Source: Paraburkholderia ginsengiterrae
GTDB lineage: Bacteria > Pseudomonadota > Gammaproteobacteria > Burkholderiales > Burkholderiaceae
Direction of reading: 5' to 3'
DNA: 64,000 nt
Assembly: GCF_001645125.1 (NCBI RefSeq)
Contig: NZ_LXKA01000327.1
Span: 62,001 to 126,000 of the forward strand
Shown here: one piece after another, positions 18,788-27,538 of the stretch
Layout: each line of letters begins with the position of its first letter
How positions within the stretch are numbered: the stretch's first letter is position 1
Notes under the pieces: model-generated
What the model was told of the DNA's origin: nothing
What the model saw: only the letters and a program-made list of their open reading frames with translations
Database searches by the model: none
Position numbers and translations under genes: made by a program

Positions 18788-19503
18788 TGGCTACGGCAAT
18801 GTTGAAAATCAAGGGCCTGCAGGTCAATTACGGCGGCATTCAGGCAGTCAAGGGCATCGACCTCGAAATCGCGCAGGGCGAGCTGGTGACGCTGATCGGC
18901 GCGAACGGCGCGGGCAAGACCACGACGATGAAGGCCATCACCGGTCTGAAGCCGTATTCGGCGGGCGACATCGAGTACATGGGCCAGTCGATCAAGGGTG
19001 TCCCGGCGCACGAACTGCTCAAGCGCGGTCTGGCGATGGTGCCGGAAGGCCGTGGCATTTTCTCGCGCATGTCGATCGTCGAGAACATGCAGATGGGTGC
19101 TTATCTGCGCAACGACACGGATGGCATCAAGGCGGACGTCGATCGCATGTTCGGCTTCTTCCCGCGCCTGAAGGAACGCGCTTCGCAGTACGCTGGCACG
19201 CTCTCGGGCGGCGAACAGCAGATGCTGGCGATGGCGCGCGCGATCATCAGCAAGCCGAAGCTGTTGCTGCTCGACGAGCCGTCGATGGGTCTGTCGCCGA
19301 TCATGGTGGAGAAGATCTTCGAAGTGGTGCGCACGATCTCGAAGGAAGGCATCACCGTGATGCTCGTCGAGCAGAACGCGCGTCTCGCGTTGCAGGCGGC
19401 GAATCGCGGCTACGTGATGGACTCGGGTCTGGTCACGATGTCGGGCGACGCGAAGCAGATGCTGGATGATCCGAAGGTGCGTGCGGCTTATCTTGGCGAA
19501 TAA
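18787..19503 (+). CDS. livF: branched-chain amino-acid ABC transporter ATPase LivF
   Basis: Second ATP-binding subunit of the Liv importer. It has 238 residues. Walker A is GANGAGKTTTMKAITG, the signature is LSGGEQQMLAMARAI and Walker B is LLLLDEPSMGLSP. The start at 18787 overlaps the livG stop (TAATG), indicating translational coupling. A bidirectional terminator follows. Confidence 0.96.
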   Translation: MATAMLKIKGLQVNYGGIQAVKGIDLEIAQGELVTLIGANGAGKTTTMKAITGLKPYSAGDIEYMGQSIKGVPAHELLKRGLAMVPEGRGIFSRMSIVENMQMGAYLRNDTDGIKADVDRMFGFFPRLKERASQYAGTLSGGEQQMLAMARAIISKPKLLLLDEPSMGLSPIMVEKIFEVVRTISKEGITVMLVEQNARLALQAANRGYVMDSGLVTMSGDAKQMLDDPKVRAAYLGE

Positions 19504-19543
19504 GCTGGGCGAATAACCCGCTCGGCTCGGACTGCCGATGAAA

Positions 19544-19586
19544 AAAGGCTGCATGCGCAAACGCATGCAGCCTTTAGTTTTTTGCG
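19544..19586 (+). terminator. bidirectional terminator after livF
   Basis: AAAGGCTGCATGCG (19544-19557) pairs perfectly over 14 bp with 19562-19575 around a 4-base loop. T-rich sequence follows on the + strand and an A6 tract precedes it, so it can serve both livF and the convergent acetyltransferase gene. Confidence 0.85.
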
Positions 19587-19599
19587 GACCTGTAACGGA

Positions 19600-20070
19600 T
19601 CAAACCGCCGGTGCTGGATCCGCCAGTTCCCCTAGCCGTTTGCCGAGACTGATCACCGCATCGGCACGGTAGCCGAGCGCTTCGTAAAACGCGCGGACGT
19701 CGGCCTTCGCGGACAACACCTGCAGATTCAGCTTCGGACAGCCGCGTTCGGTCAGCACGGCTTCCACATGCGCGACGAGGCGCGTGCCGATGCCGTGGCG
19801 GCGCAGCGACTCATCTACCGCGAGTGAGTACAGCCAGCCACGGTGCCCGTCGTAGCCGCCCATCACCGTGCCGACGATCCGCTCGCCAAGCACCGCGACA
19901 AAGAACAGTTCCGGTTGCGTGGCCAGCTTGTTGGCGATCGACAGATGCGGATTGCGCTGCGGCTTCGTCACGTCCCGGTACTCGGGGAAGGCGTTCTGCC
20001 ACAGCGCGACCACGGCATCCGTGTCGCTCGCGTCGAAGCAACGGATCGACAGCGTGGCGTTCGTCGTCAT
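19600..20070 (-). CDS. GNAT-family N-acetyltransferase (YpeA-like)
   Basis: Acetyl-CoA-dependent acetyltransferase of 156 residues. The acetyl-CoA pyrophosphate loop appears as LRRHGIGTRLVAHVEA, the classic Q/RxxGxG/A motif, after the strand GWLYSLAVDE. The C-terminal FYEALGYRAD is typical of GNATs. The sequence resembles YpeA, whose substrate is unknown, so no function beyond acetyl transfer is claimed. It ends the gene pair headed by the transaminase, with 16 bases between them. Confidence 0.85.
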   Translation of the reverse strand: MTTNATLSIRCFDASDTDAVVALWQNAFPEYRDVTKPQRNPHLSIANKLATQPELFFVAVLGERIVGTVMGGYDGHRGWLYSLAVDESLRRHGIGTRLVAHVEAVLTERGCPKLNLQVLSAKADVRAFYEALGYRADAVISLGKRLGELADPAPAV

Positions 20071-20086
20071 GCGCGGTCCGGCGCGA

Positions 20087-21271
<1,185 letters not shown>

Positions 21272-21632
21272 GACGGCAGGCTCCAGACAGCGGGGGTGAA
21301 GGGTGGATGACGATTGGGCTGCTGCAAAACAGCGGCCGGAAAAACAGAAAAGCCACGGCATGCCGTGGCTTTCATGATTCGAACAGCTTGCACCTTTGTG
21401 TGGCGCGAGTCCGTGACGAAGCCAGCGGCGTCCCTAGGGGAGCGGCGAGCGGCGACGTCGAAGTTCGGACAGGATGCGGTTCATGCGCGAAAGAATACGA
21501 CAAGGAAAGCGCTGGTGTAAACCATGAATTTGCATCATGTGCGCCGAACCGGTTTTTTCTGCAACAGCCTTCCTGCTGACACGTTGCTCAGTTCCGCTCC
21601 GGCCGACGGTTCGATCGGAGCGGTGTCTCTCG
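21272..21632. other. non-coding stretch between transaminase and reductase genes
   Basis: These 361 bases separate two minus-strand genes and hold no convincing gene. They contain the minus-strand terminator at 21349-21372 and a stem CCGCTCCG...CGGAGCGG (about 21595-21624) just past the reductase stop. The transaminase promoter must lie between 21272 and about 21348, but I cannot place it confidently. Confidence 0.5.
21338..21372 (-). terminator. terminator between reductase and transaminase genes
   Basis: AAAGCCACGGCA (21349-21360) and TGCCGTGGCTTT (21361-21372) form a perfect 24-base palindrome. On the minus strand it is followed by TCTGTTTTT, fitting termination of reads from the reductase side. 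Confidence 0.7.
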
Positions 21633-22664
21633 TCAAACCGCGTTGGCCAGATCCGCTGCGCTCGTAAACGAGTCCGCATAGAACTCGTCTTCCGGCAGAC
21701 CGTGGTGCTGCGTGAAATCACGCTGCGCCGACTCGACCATCACCGGCGCGCCGCACGCATAGACCTGGTACGCCGACAGATCCGGCAAGTCCTCGATCAC
21801 CGCGCGATGCACGAAGCCGACGCGGCCCGTCCATGCGTCGCCTGCGTCCGGCTCGGACAGCACGGGCACGAACTTGAAGTTCGGAATCTCACGCGCCCAT
21901 TGCTCGGCCAGTTCGAGCAGATACAGATCTTTCTTGCGGCGTGCGCCCCAGTACAGCGTCATAGGCCGGTTCAGGTTCTTGAACACCGCGTGCTCGACGA
22001 TCGCTTTCAGCGGCGCGAAGCCCGTGCCCGACGCCAGCAGCACGATCGGCTTGTCCGATTCTTCGCGCAGGAAGAACGTGCCGAGCGGTGCTTCGAAGCG
22101 CAGGATGTCGCGCTCTTTCATGGCGTTGAACACGTGATCGGTGAAGGCGCCGCCGGGCATGTGACGGATGTGCAATTCGATCGGGCCTTCCGCGTGCGGC
22201 GCGCTTGCCATGGAATAGCTGCGGCGCTTGCCGTCCTTCAGAATGAATTCGAGGTACTGGCCGGCCAGATATTGCAGACGTTCGTTGGCGGGCAATTGCA
22301 GCTTCAACACGACGACGTCGTCGGCCTTGCGCTCGATTGCGTTGACGCGGCACGGCAGTTTCTTGACCTGCACGTCGCCCACGCCCGCTACCTCGCGAAC
22401 GTCCACTTCGAGATCGGAGCAGGCCGTGGCGCAGCAGAAGAGCGCCATGCCGCGGGTTTTTTCGTCGTTCGACAAGGCGGACGAAGAGTGCGCGCGCTGC
22501 TCGATCTCGCCGCTGATCACGGTGCCCTTGCACGAGCCACAGGCGCCGTTCTTACAGCCGTACGGCAGGCCGATGCCCTGGCGCAAGGCGGCGCTCAGCA
22601 CCGGTTCGTCCTGTTCTACCTGAAACTGCCGGCCGCTTTGCCGGAGCGTGACGTTAAATGCCAT
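21633..22664 (-). CDS. AscD-like 2Fe-2S ferredoxin / flavin reductase
   Basis: Fused electron-transfer protein of 343 residues: an N-terminal plant-type [2Fe-2S] domain, then FAD and NAD(P)H domains of the ferredoxin-reductase family. The cluster motif is YGCKNGACGSC with the fourth Cys in ALFCCATAC. FAD binding is shown by RRSYSMASAP and nucleotide binding by LLASGTGFAPLKAIVEH. It is usually annotated as CDP-6-deoxy-delta-3,4-glucoseen reductase, but no dideoxysugar genes are nearby, so its partner is unknown. The start at 22664 (MAFNVTLRQSG) is standard for the family. Confidence 0.85.
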   Translation of the reverse strand: MAFNVTLRQSGRQFQVEQDEPVLSAALRQGIGLPYGCKNGACGSCKGTVISGEIEQRAHSSSALSNDEKTRGMALFCCATACSDLEVDVREVAGVGDVQVKKLPCRVNAIERKADDVVVLKLQLPANERLQYLAGQYLEFILKDGKRRSYSMASAPHAEGPIELHIRHMPGGAFTDHVFNAMKERDILRFEAPLGTFFLREESDKPIVLLASGTGFAPLKAIVEHAVFKNLNRPMTLYWGARRKKDLYLLELAEQWAREIPNFKFVPVLSEPDAGDAWTGRVGFVHRAVIEDLPDLSAYQVYACGAPVMVESAQRDFTQHHGLPEDEFYADSFTSAADLANAV

Positions 22665-22777
22665 AGAGTGAGTGTTCGAATTCGAAAGTCGGTAAATCGT
22701 TGTCAAACCCGCGTTATCGGACCTGCCGTATCCACTGCCGGGTGCTTGCCGCGCGGGGCGGCTACAATGCGTCCACC

Positions 22778-23818
22778 ATGAAAGCGACACGAAACTTCCG
22801 CCGGCCGCGCGTGTTAATCGTAGGTTGCGGCGATGTCGGCATGCGCTGCGTGCCCTTGCTGCAGCCGCGCGCGCATGTCTTCGCACTGACCAGCCACGCC
22901 GGGCGCTGCGCCGAACTGCGTGCTGCGGGCGTGACGCCGCTGGTCGGCGATCTCGATGCGCGCCGCAGCCTGAAACGGCTCGCGGGCCTCGCGCCGACGG
23001 TGCTGCATCTCGCGCCACCGCAAAAGAACGGCGACGACGACCGCCGAACCCGCGCCTTGCTCGCGACGCTGTGCACGCGCAGCGCTTCAACGCTGCGGAC
23101 CGCGTGGGGCGCCGTGTCGCCCTCGGTGTCACCGATAGGGCGCTTGCGCCGTATTCGTGCCTCGTGGGCGGAATCTGAAGCAGCCAATATTGTACCCGAC
23201 GGGGTGCGCCGAACCGCCGGTTCGCGCGCGCCGGTGCGCCTCGTGTATGCGAGCACGACGGGGGTCTACGGGGACTGCGGCGGCGCGTGGATCGACGAGA
23301 CCCGTGCGGCGAATCCGGCCAACGCGCGCGCCAAACGCCGCGTGTCCGCCGAACGGCAACTGCGCCGAGCGACGGCGCGCGGCAGCGTCGCGGCGAGCAT
23401 CGCGCGCATTCCCGGTATCTACGCGGGCAATCGTCTGCCGCTTGCGCGGCTCGAAAAGCGCACACCCGCCCTGACCGATGCCGACGACGTTTACACCAAT
23501 CACATCCACGCCGACGATCTGGCTGCCATCCTCGTGCGCCTCGCCACGCACGGCCGTCCGGCGCGCGTCATCCACGCGTCGGACGACTCGTCGCTGAAGA
23601 TGGGGGAGTACTTCGACAGGGTGGCTGACGCGTTTGGTCTCGCGCACGCGCCACGCATCACGCTGGCGCAAGCCGAGCAGCAGATCGAACCGACCTTGCT
23701 GTCTTTCATGCGGGAATCGAGGCGGCTCGTGAACCGGCGCCTCAAGGAAGAATTGCGCGTGGGCTTGCAGTACCCGAGCGTCGATGACTTTTTGCGCGAC
23801 TGTGTGAAGCCGCGCTAA
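22778..23818 (+). CDS. NAD-dependent epimerase/dehydratase-like (extended SDR) protein
   Basis: Rossmann-fold protein of 346 residues, YeeZ-like. It opens PRVLIVGCGDVGMRC, a GxGxxG nucleotide site. VYASTTGVYGDCGG has the SDR serine and a tyrosine in the expected region, and NHIHADDLAAILVRL is a common SDR C-terminal motif. The substrate is unknown. The start at 22778 is preceded by TACAAT about ten bases upstream and no Shine-Dalgarno, so the mRNA may be nearly leaderless. It is divergent from the AscD-like gene. Confidence 0.82.
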   Translation: MKATRNFRRPRVLIVGCGDVGMRCVPLLQPRAHVFALTSHAGRCAELRAAGVTPLVGDLDARRSLKRLAGLAPTVLHLAPPQKNGDDDRRTRALLATLCTRSASTLRTAWGAVSPSVSPIGRLRRIRASWAESEAANIVPDGVRRTAGSRAPVRLVYASTTGVYGDCGGAWIDETRAANPANARAKRRVSAERQLRRATARGSVAASIARIPGIYAGNRLPLARLEKRTPALTDADDVYTNHIHADDLAAILVRLATHGRPARVIHASDDSSLKMGEYFDRVADAFGLAHAPRITLAQAEQQIEPTLLSFMRESRRLVNRRLKEELRVGLQYPSVDDFLRDCVKPR

Positions 23819-23906
23819 CAGCGCGCTCGACCTGCGCCGCGCCGCGCACCGTCTGGCAGGAAGACGACCCGCGCCCCTGCATGCGCGCCGCGCGGCCGCG
23901 CCAGGC

Positions 23907-24095
23907 TCAGGTCAGCGCGGGCAATGCTTCCAGCAGCAGAAAGCACAGCATCGCGCCGATCAATGCGCCGATCAGATTCGGGTGATAGCTGTGCCGCAAT
24001 CGCATGACGACCAGCAGTCCGCCAATCAGAATGACGCCGAGGCACAGAAAAACAATCATCACGTACGAGATGGCAAACGTGTCGTGGATGACCAT
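23907..24095 (-). CDS. small hypothetical membrane protein
   Basis: A 62-residue protein with two hydrophobic segments, about residues 10-31 (VMIVFLCLGVILIGGLLVVM) and 41-61 (LIGALIGAMLCFLLLEALPA), joined by a basic loop RLRHSYHPN. This predicts a two-helix inner-membrane protein. A GGAGG-type site (AAGGAGG in reverse complement, near 24105) precedes the ATG, supporting translation. I do not recognise the family. Confidence 0.6.
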   Translation of the reverse strand: MVIHDTFAISYVMIVFLCLGVILIGGLLVVMRLRHSYHPNLIGALIGAMLCFLLLEALPALT

Positions 24096-24263
24096 GGCGC
24101 GCCTCCTTGAGCCCTTTGTAGTCTTTGTTTAAACGAGTATAGGGCGAGCTGTAAGGAAGAGCATGCTGCGGCGCAGCGTGCGAACGGGCGCCGTGCGCCG
24201 TGCGTGTGCGGCACCGCACACGCTTTTCCTGCTGCATCAAGGTCTTAACGGGGTACTACCGGT

Positions 24264-24974
24264 TTACCCGCTCCGTAAAGATCCGAGGTCCGTTTCATCG
24301 AGCCATTGCCACGCACCTGGCGCAAGCGTTTCCGGCAACGCGAGTCCGCCGATCCGCTCGCGATGCAGCGCTTCGCATCGATTGCCGGCGGCCGCGATCA
24401 TGCGCTTGACCTGGTGATATTTGCCTTCCAGCACGGTGAGCGCGAGCGTGTGGGTGCCGCGTGCTTCGGCGTCGACCGCTGCAGTCGCTTTGGACTCGCC
24501 ATGCAGCAACACACCGCCACGTAGCGTCTGCAGTTGAGCGTCGTCGAGCGGATGACGCGTGGTCGCGACATACACCTTCGGCACCTTGCGTTTCGGCGAC
24601 GTGAACAGGTGGACGAACTTGCCGTCGTCGGAGAGGAGCAGCAGGCCGGTCGTGTCCTGATCGAGCCGGCCCACGCATTGCACGCCGCGCTCGGCGAACT
24701 GCGGCGGCAGCAGGCTGAACACGCTCAGATGATGCTGCGGATCGCGCGAACACTCATAGCCGGCGGGCTTGTTCAGCAGCAGATAGGCGTGCTCGCGATA
24801 CGGCCAGACGACGCCGTCCACGCTGAAGGTGAGGGCGTTGTCCACGGTGGGGAAATCGGCGTCGGCATCGCTGCAAACTATGCCGCCGACGCTCACGCGC
24901 GCGTCGGCGATCAGCGCGCGGCATTGCCGGCGCGAGCCGAAACCCTGAGTAAAGAGAATGCTTTCGAGATTCAT
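24264..24974 (-). CDS. RsuA-type rRNA pseudouridine synthase
   Basis: Pseudouridine synthase of the RsuA/RluB/E/F family, 236 residues. An N-terminal S4 RNA-binding segment (residues 3-45) precedes the catalytic domain. The motif CVGRLDQDTTGLLLLSDDG holds the catalytic Asp after GRL. The later GKYHQVKRMIAAAGNRCEAL is the family KxHQVxRM motif. RsuA modifies U516 of 16S rRNA; the exact target here is inferred. The ATG at 24974 (MNLESILFTQGFGSR) is the natural start. Confidence 0.9.
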   Translation of the reverse strand: MNLESILFTQGFGSRRQCRALIADARVSVGGIVCSDADADFPTVDNALTFSVDGVVWPYREHAYLLLNKPAGYECSRDPQHHLSVFSLLPPQFAERGVQCVGRLDQDTTGLLLLSDDGKFVHLFTSPKRKVPKVYVATTRHPLDDAQLQTLRGGVLLHGESKATAAVDAEARGTHTLALTVLEGKYHQVKRMIAAAGNRCEALHRERIGGLALPETLAPGAWQWLDETDLGSLRSG

Positions 24975-25033
24975 GGCGAGCGAAGAATAACACCGCAAGA
25001 AGCGGAGCGCCCCGCGCCGCGACTCGGACGACG

Positions 25034-25081
25034 ATGAACTCCTCACGTCACACCACGTCACGTCTCAGGAGTTCATTGATG
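25034..25081 (+). promoter_or_regulatory. inverted repeat enclosing the ribosome-binding site of the MFS gene
   Basis: ATGAACTCCT (25034-25043) pairs perfectly with AGGAGTTCAT (25067-25076) across a 23-base loop containing a repeated CACGTCA. The right arm contains AGGAG, seven bases before the ATG at 25079, so folding of the mRNA would hide the ribosome-binding site. The same palindrome could instead be a repressor operator. Confidence 0.5.
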
Positions 25082-26332
25082 CTCGCTACTTCCACCCAAT
25101 CATCCACAGTGCGTCTGCCAGCTGCGTTTCAGCGGCTTGCGTGGTCGAACCTGGCCGCGCAATCCGCCGAGCAGATCATCCTTGCCGCCGCGCCGCTCGT
25201 GGCGGTCTTCGCGCTCGGCGCAGACGCCCGCGACACCGGGCTCCTGCAAACCGCGCAGACGCTGCCGTTCCTGCTGTTGTCGATTCCACTCGGCGTCTGG
25301 GCCGACCGCCGCTCGCGCCGCACACTGATGACGCTCGCCGAAAGCGTGCGCGTGATCGCCATGCTGGGCGTGTTGCTGCTCGTGATGGCGCATGCATTGA
25401 GCCTGCCGCTGCTTGCAATGCTGGGCTTCATCGCCGCGACGGGCACGGTCGCCTACAACGTTGCCGCGCCTTCACTGGTGCCCGCGCTCGTGCCTCGCGA
25501 AGCGTACGCGAGTGCGAACGGCCGGCTCGAACTCGCACGCAGCGTGGCGTATTCGGCGGGACCGGCGCTCGGCGGGCTGCTGGTCGGCTGGATCGGCGCG
25601 GGCTGGGCGTATGGCTGCGCGGCGGCGCTCTCGGCACTCGCCGTCACGTGTCTGGCGGGCTTGCGCGAGCCGCCGCGCGCGCCCGCGCCACGGCGTCACT
25701 TCATGCTCGAACTGCGCGACGGCACGCGTTTCGTGCTGCGCGACGCGCTGCTGCGGCCGATGCTCGCGACCGCAGTGTTCTTCAACCTCGGCTTCTTCGT
25801 GCTGCAAGCGGTGTATGTGCCGTACGCGGTGCATCGGCTGGGTCTGAGCGCATCGGCGGTTGGCGTGACGCTCGGCGCTTACGGCGTCGGCATGGTGTGC
25901 GGCGCACTGGCCGCGCCGACCATTGCCCGACGCCTCACGTTCGGACGCGTGCTGATCATCGGACCGTCGTGCGGCCTGCTCGCGTCGCTCGTCATGATGG
26001 CGACAATCGTTGCGCCGTCGTTCTGGCCCGCCATGACGAGTTTCTTCCTGCTCGGCGCGGGACCGATTCTGTGGGTGGTCGGCTCGACCACGCTGCGCCA
26101 GGCGATCACCCCTGAGCGGATGATGGGGCGCGTGTCGGCGCTCGTCAGCACTGCTACCTACGGTGCGCGGCCGGTGGGCGCGCTGCTCGGCGCGGCGATC
26201 AGCGCGCGGTGGGGCGTGGACGCCTGTCTGGTCACGGCGGCCGCAGCCTTTCTCACGCAGGCGCTGATTATCGTGATGTCGCCCGCGGCGCGGCTCGAAA
26301 GCGTGCCTGAAGCGAGCGCCGCGGCCTGCTGA
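25079..26332 (+). CDS. MFS-family efflux transporter
   Basis: Inner-membrane transporter of 417 residues with about 12 hydrophobic helices. The loop-2 motif GVWADRRSRRTLM, characteristic of MFS proteins, follows helix 2. The order and length resemble the EntS/macrolide-efflux group, with proton antiport expected. The substrate cannot be inferred. I favour the ATG at 25079 because AGGAG lies seven bases before it; an in-frame ATG at 25034 would place the inverted repeat inside the coding region. Confidence 0.82.
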   Translation: MLATSTQSSTVRLPAAFQRLAWSNLAAQSAEQIILAAAPLVAVFALGADARDTGLLQTAQTLPFLLLSIPLGVWADRRSRRTLMTLAESVRVIAMLGVLLLVMAHALSLPLLAMLGFIAATGTVAYNVAAPSLVPALVPREAYASANGRLELARSVAYSAGPALGGLLVGWIGAGWAYGCAAALSALAVTCLAGLREPPRAPAPRRHFMLELRDGTRFVLRDALLRPMLATAVFFNLGFFVLQAVYVPYAVHRLGLSASAVGVTLGAYGVGMVCGALAAPTIARRLTFGRVLIIGPSCGLLASLVMMATIVAPSFWPAMTSFFLLGAGPILWVVGSTTLRQAITPERMMGRVSALVSTATYGARPVGALLGAAISARWGVDACLVTAAAAFLTQALIIVMSPAARLESVPEASAAAC

Positions 26333-26412
26333 AAACAGATTTTCATACCGAGGCGCATCTGTGCGGGCGAGGCGTGTGCACGGCATGCGTCTCATCCGTG
26401 AAAACCCTCGAA

Positions 26413-26473
26413 AATGAAAATGAATTTTTTTCTGGAGAATTTCTATGTAAATATACTTTCATTCATTTTCATT
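26413..26473 (+). promoter_or_regulatory. 13-bp inverted repeat flanking the likely rpiR-operon promoter
   Basis: AATGAAAATGAAT (26413-26425) recurs as its exact reverse complement ATTCATTTTCATT (26461-26473). Between them lie a weak -35 candidate (26429-26434) and a good -10, TATACT (26452-26457), 17 bases apart. The arms sit just upstream of the -35 and just past the expected start point. The stretch is strikingly AT-rich against its surroundings. Confidence 0.5.
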
Positions 26474-26474
26474 A

Positions 26475-26528
26475 CGCCCCGAAGGAAGTCCTCTTGGGGG
26501 CGCCCCGAAGGAAACCCCTTTCGGGGGC
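26475..26528. repeat. two tandem GC-rich hairpin units
   Basis: The unit CGCCCCGAAGGAA occurs at 26475 and 26501, each followed by a CCTC/CCCC-T-GGGGGCG arm, so each copy can fold into a short hairpin. They lie in the probable 5' leader of the regulator mRNA, 24 bases before its ATG. Confidence 0.6.
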
Positions 26529-26551
26529 GACTACCGCGCTGCCTCGCTCGC

Positions 26552-27538
26552 ATGATTCATCAATCCTCCGTTGCTTCCAGTCCCGCCGAGCAGGCCATCG
26601 CCGCGCGCATTGCCGCCGCCATGCCGACCCTCACTCCGATTCATCGCCGCATGGGCGACTACGTGCTGGCCAATCTGTTTCGCGCGGCGACCATGCGGAT
26701 CGACGAACTGGCCAGCGTAGTCGGTGCGTCGGTGGCCACGGCGAATCGCTTCGCCCGTGCGCTCGGTTTCGACGGCTATCCCCAGTTTCGCGACGCGCTC
26801 GTGCGCGGGTTCGAAGCGACGCTCGCGCCGGTCGAACGTCTGCGCACCGCGCAGGAATCGCTCGCGGCCGGTGACGATGTCGTCGACGCATCACTCGAGC
26901 AGGCGGCCAGCAATCTGCACACCACGCGTACCGCCATCGACAACTCCGCGGCCGAAGCCGCCGTCGAAGCGATCATCGCGGCGCGCCGCGTATTCGTGCT
27001 CGGCTACGGGGCCAGCGCGTTTCTCGCGGGTCTGATGGAGCACGGCCTGATGCCCTATCACGACAACGTGCAGTCGCTCGCGCTCATGGGTGGGCCGTCG
27101 CATGCGGCACGGCGTTTGTTCGCAGCCAATCAGGATGATCTGGTCATCGGCATTGCGTTTCCGCGCTACGTCGAAGACACAATCGAACTCGCGCGCCGTG
27201 CGGCAACCCGAGGCGCGCGCGTGCTGGCGCTCACCGACAGTCCGCGTTCGCCGCTCGCGCAATTCGCCGATCTCTCGCTCTATATCCGCGCGGACCGGCG
27301 GCTCGCGGCAAACGCCGACTCAGCCGTGCTGGCGGTGATCGAAGCGCTGTGCGATGCCGTGGCGTATCGGGCGAAACGTTCGGTGAAGGCCGCCGCCGAG
27401 GTCAGCGAATTCGTGCTGCCGTGGCTCATCGAGCCGCAAGCCGCGGACCCCGGCGCGAACGAGCGGCCCGCCCGCGCCGCCATTCGGACCACGCCGCGCA
27501 CCACCCGCTCACCTCGCACTACCCAAACCAAACGATGA
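26552..27538 (+). CDS. MurR/RpiR-family transcriptional regulator
   Basis: DNA-binding regulator of 328 residues. The N-terminal RpiR helix-turn-helix spans about residues 15-85, with ATMRIDELASVVGASVATAN as the HTH core. A SIS sugar-phosphate-binding domain occupies about 125-265 (RRVFVLGYGASAFLAG). The C-terminal tail is Pro/Ala/Thr-rich. I start at the ATG at 26552; a frame from 26414 would overlap the promoter elements. The stop overlaps the next ATG (ATGA), so the regulator is the first gene of the peptide operon and probably controls it. Confidence 0.9.
   Translation: MIHQSSVASSPAEQAIAARIAAAMPTLTPIHRRMGDYVLANLFRAATMRIDELASVVGASVATANRFARALGFDGYPQFRDALVRGFEATLAPVERLRTAQESLAAGDDVVDASLEQAASNLHTTRTAIDNSAAEAAVEAIIAARRVFVLGYGASAFLAGLMEHGLMPYHDNVQSLALMGGPSHAARRLFAANQDDLVIGIAFPRYVEDTIELARRAATRGARVLALTDSPRSPLAQFADLSLYIRADRRLAANADSAVLAVIEALCDAVAYRAKRSVKAAAEVSEFVLPWLIEPQAADPGANERPARAAIRTTPRTTRSPRTTQTKR

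Noticed and set aside
26414-26551. Longer start for the RpiR-type regulator (MKMNFF...)
   Set aside because: It would place the inverted repeat, -10 box and tandem hairpins inside the coding region. The ATG at 26552 starts where family similarity begins.
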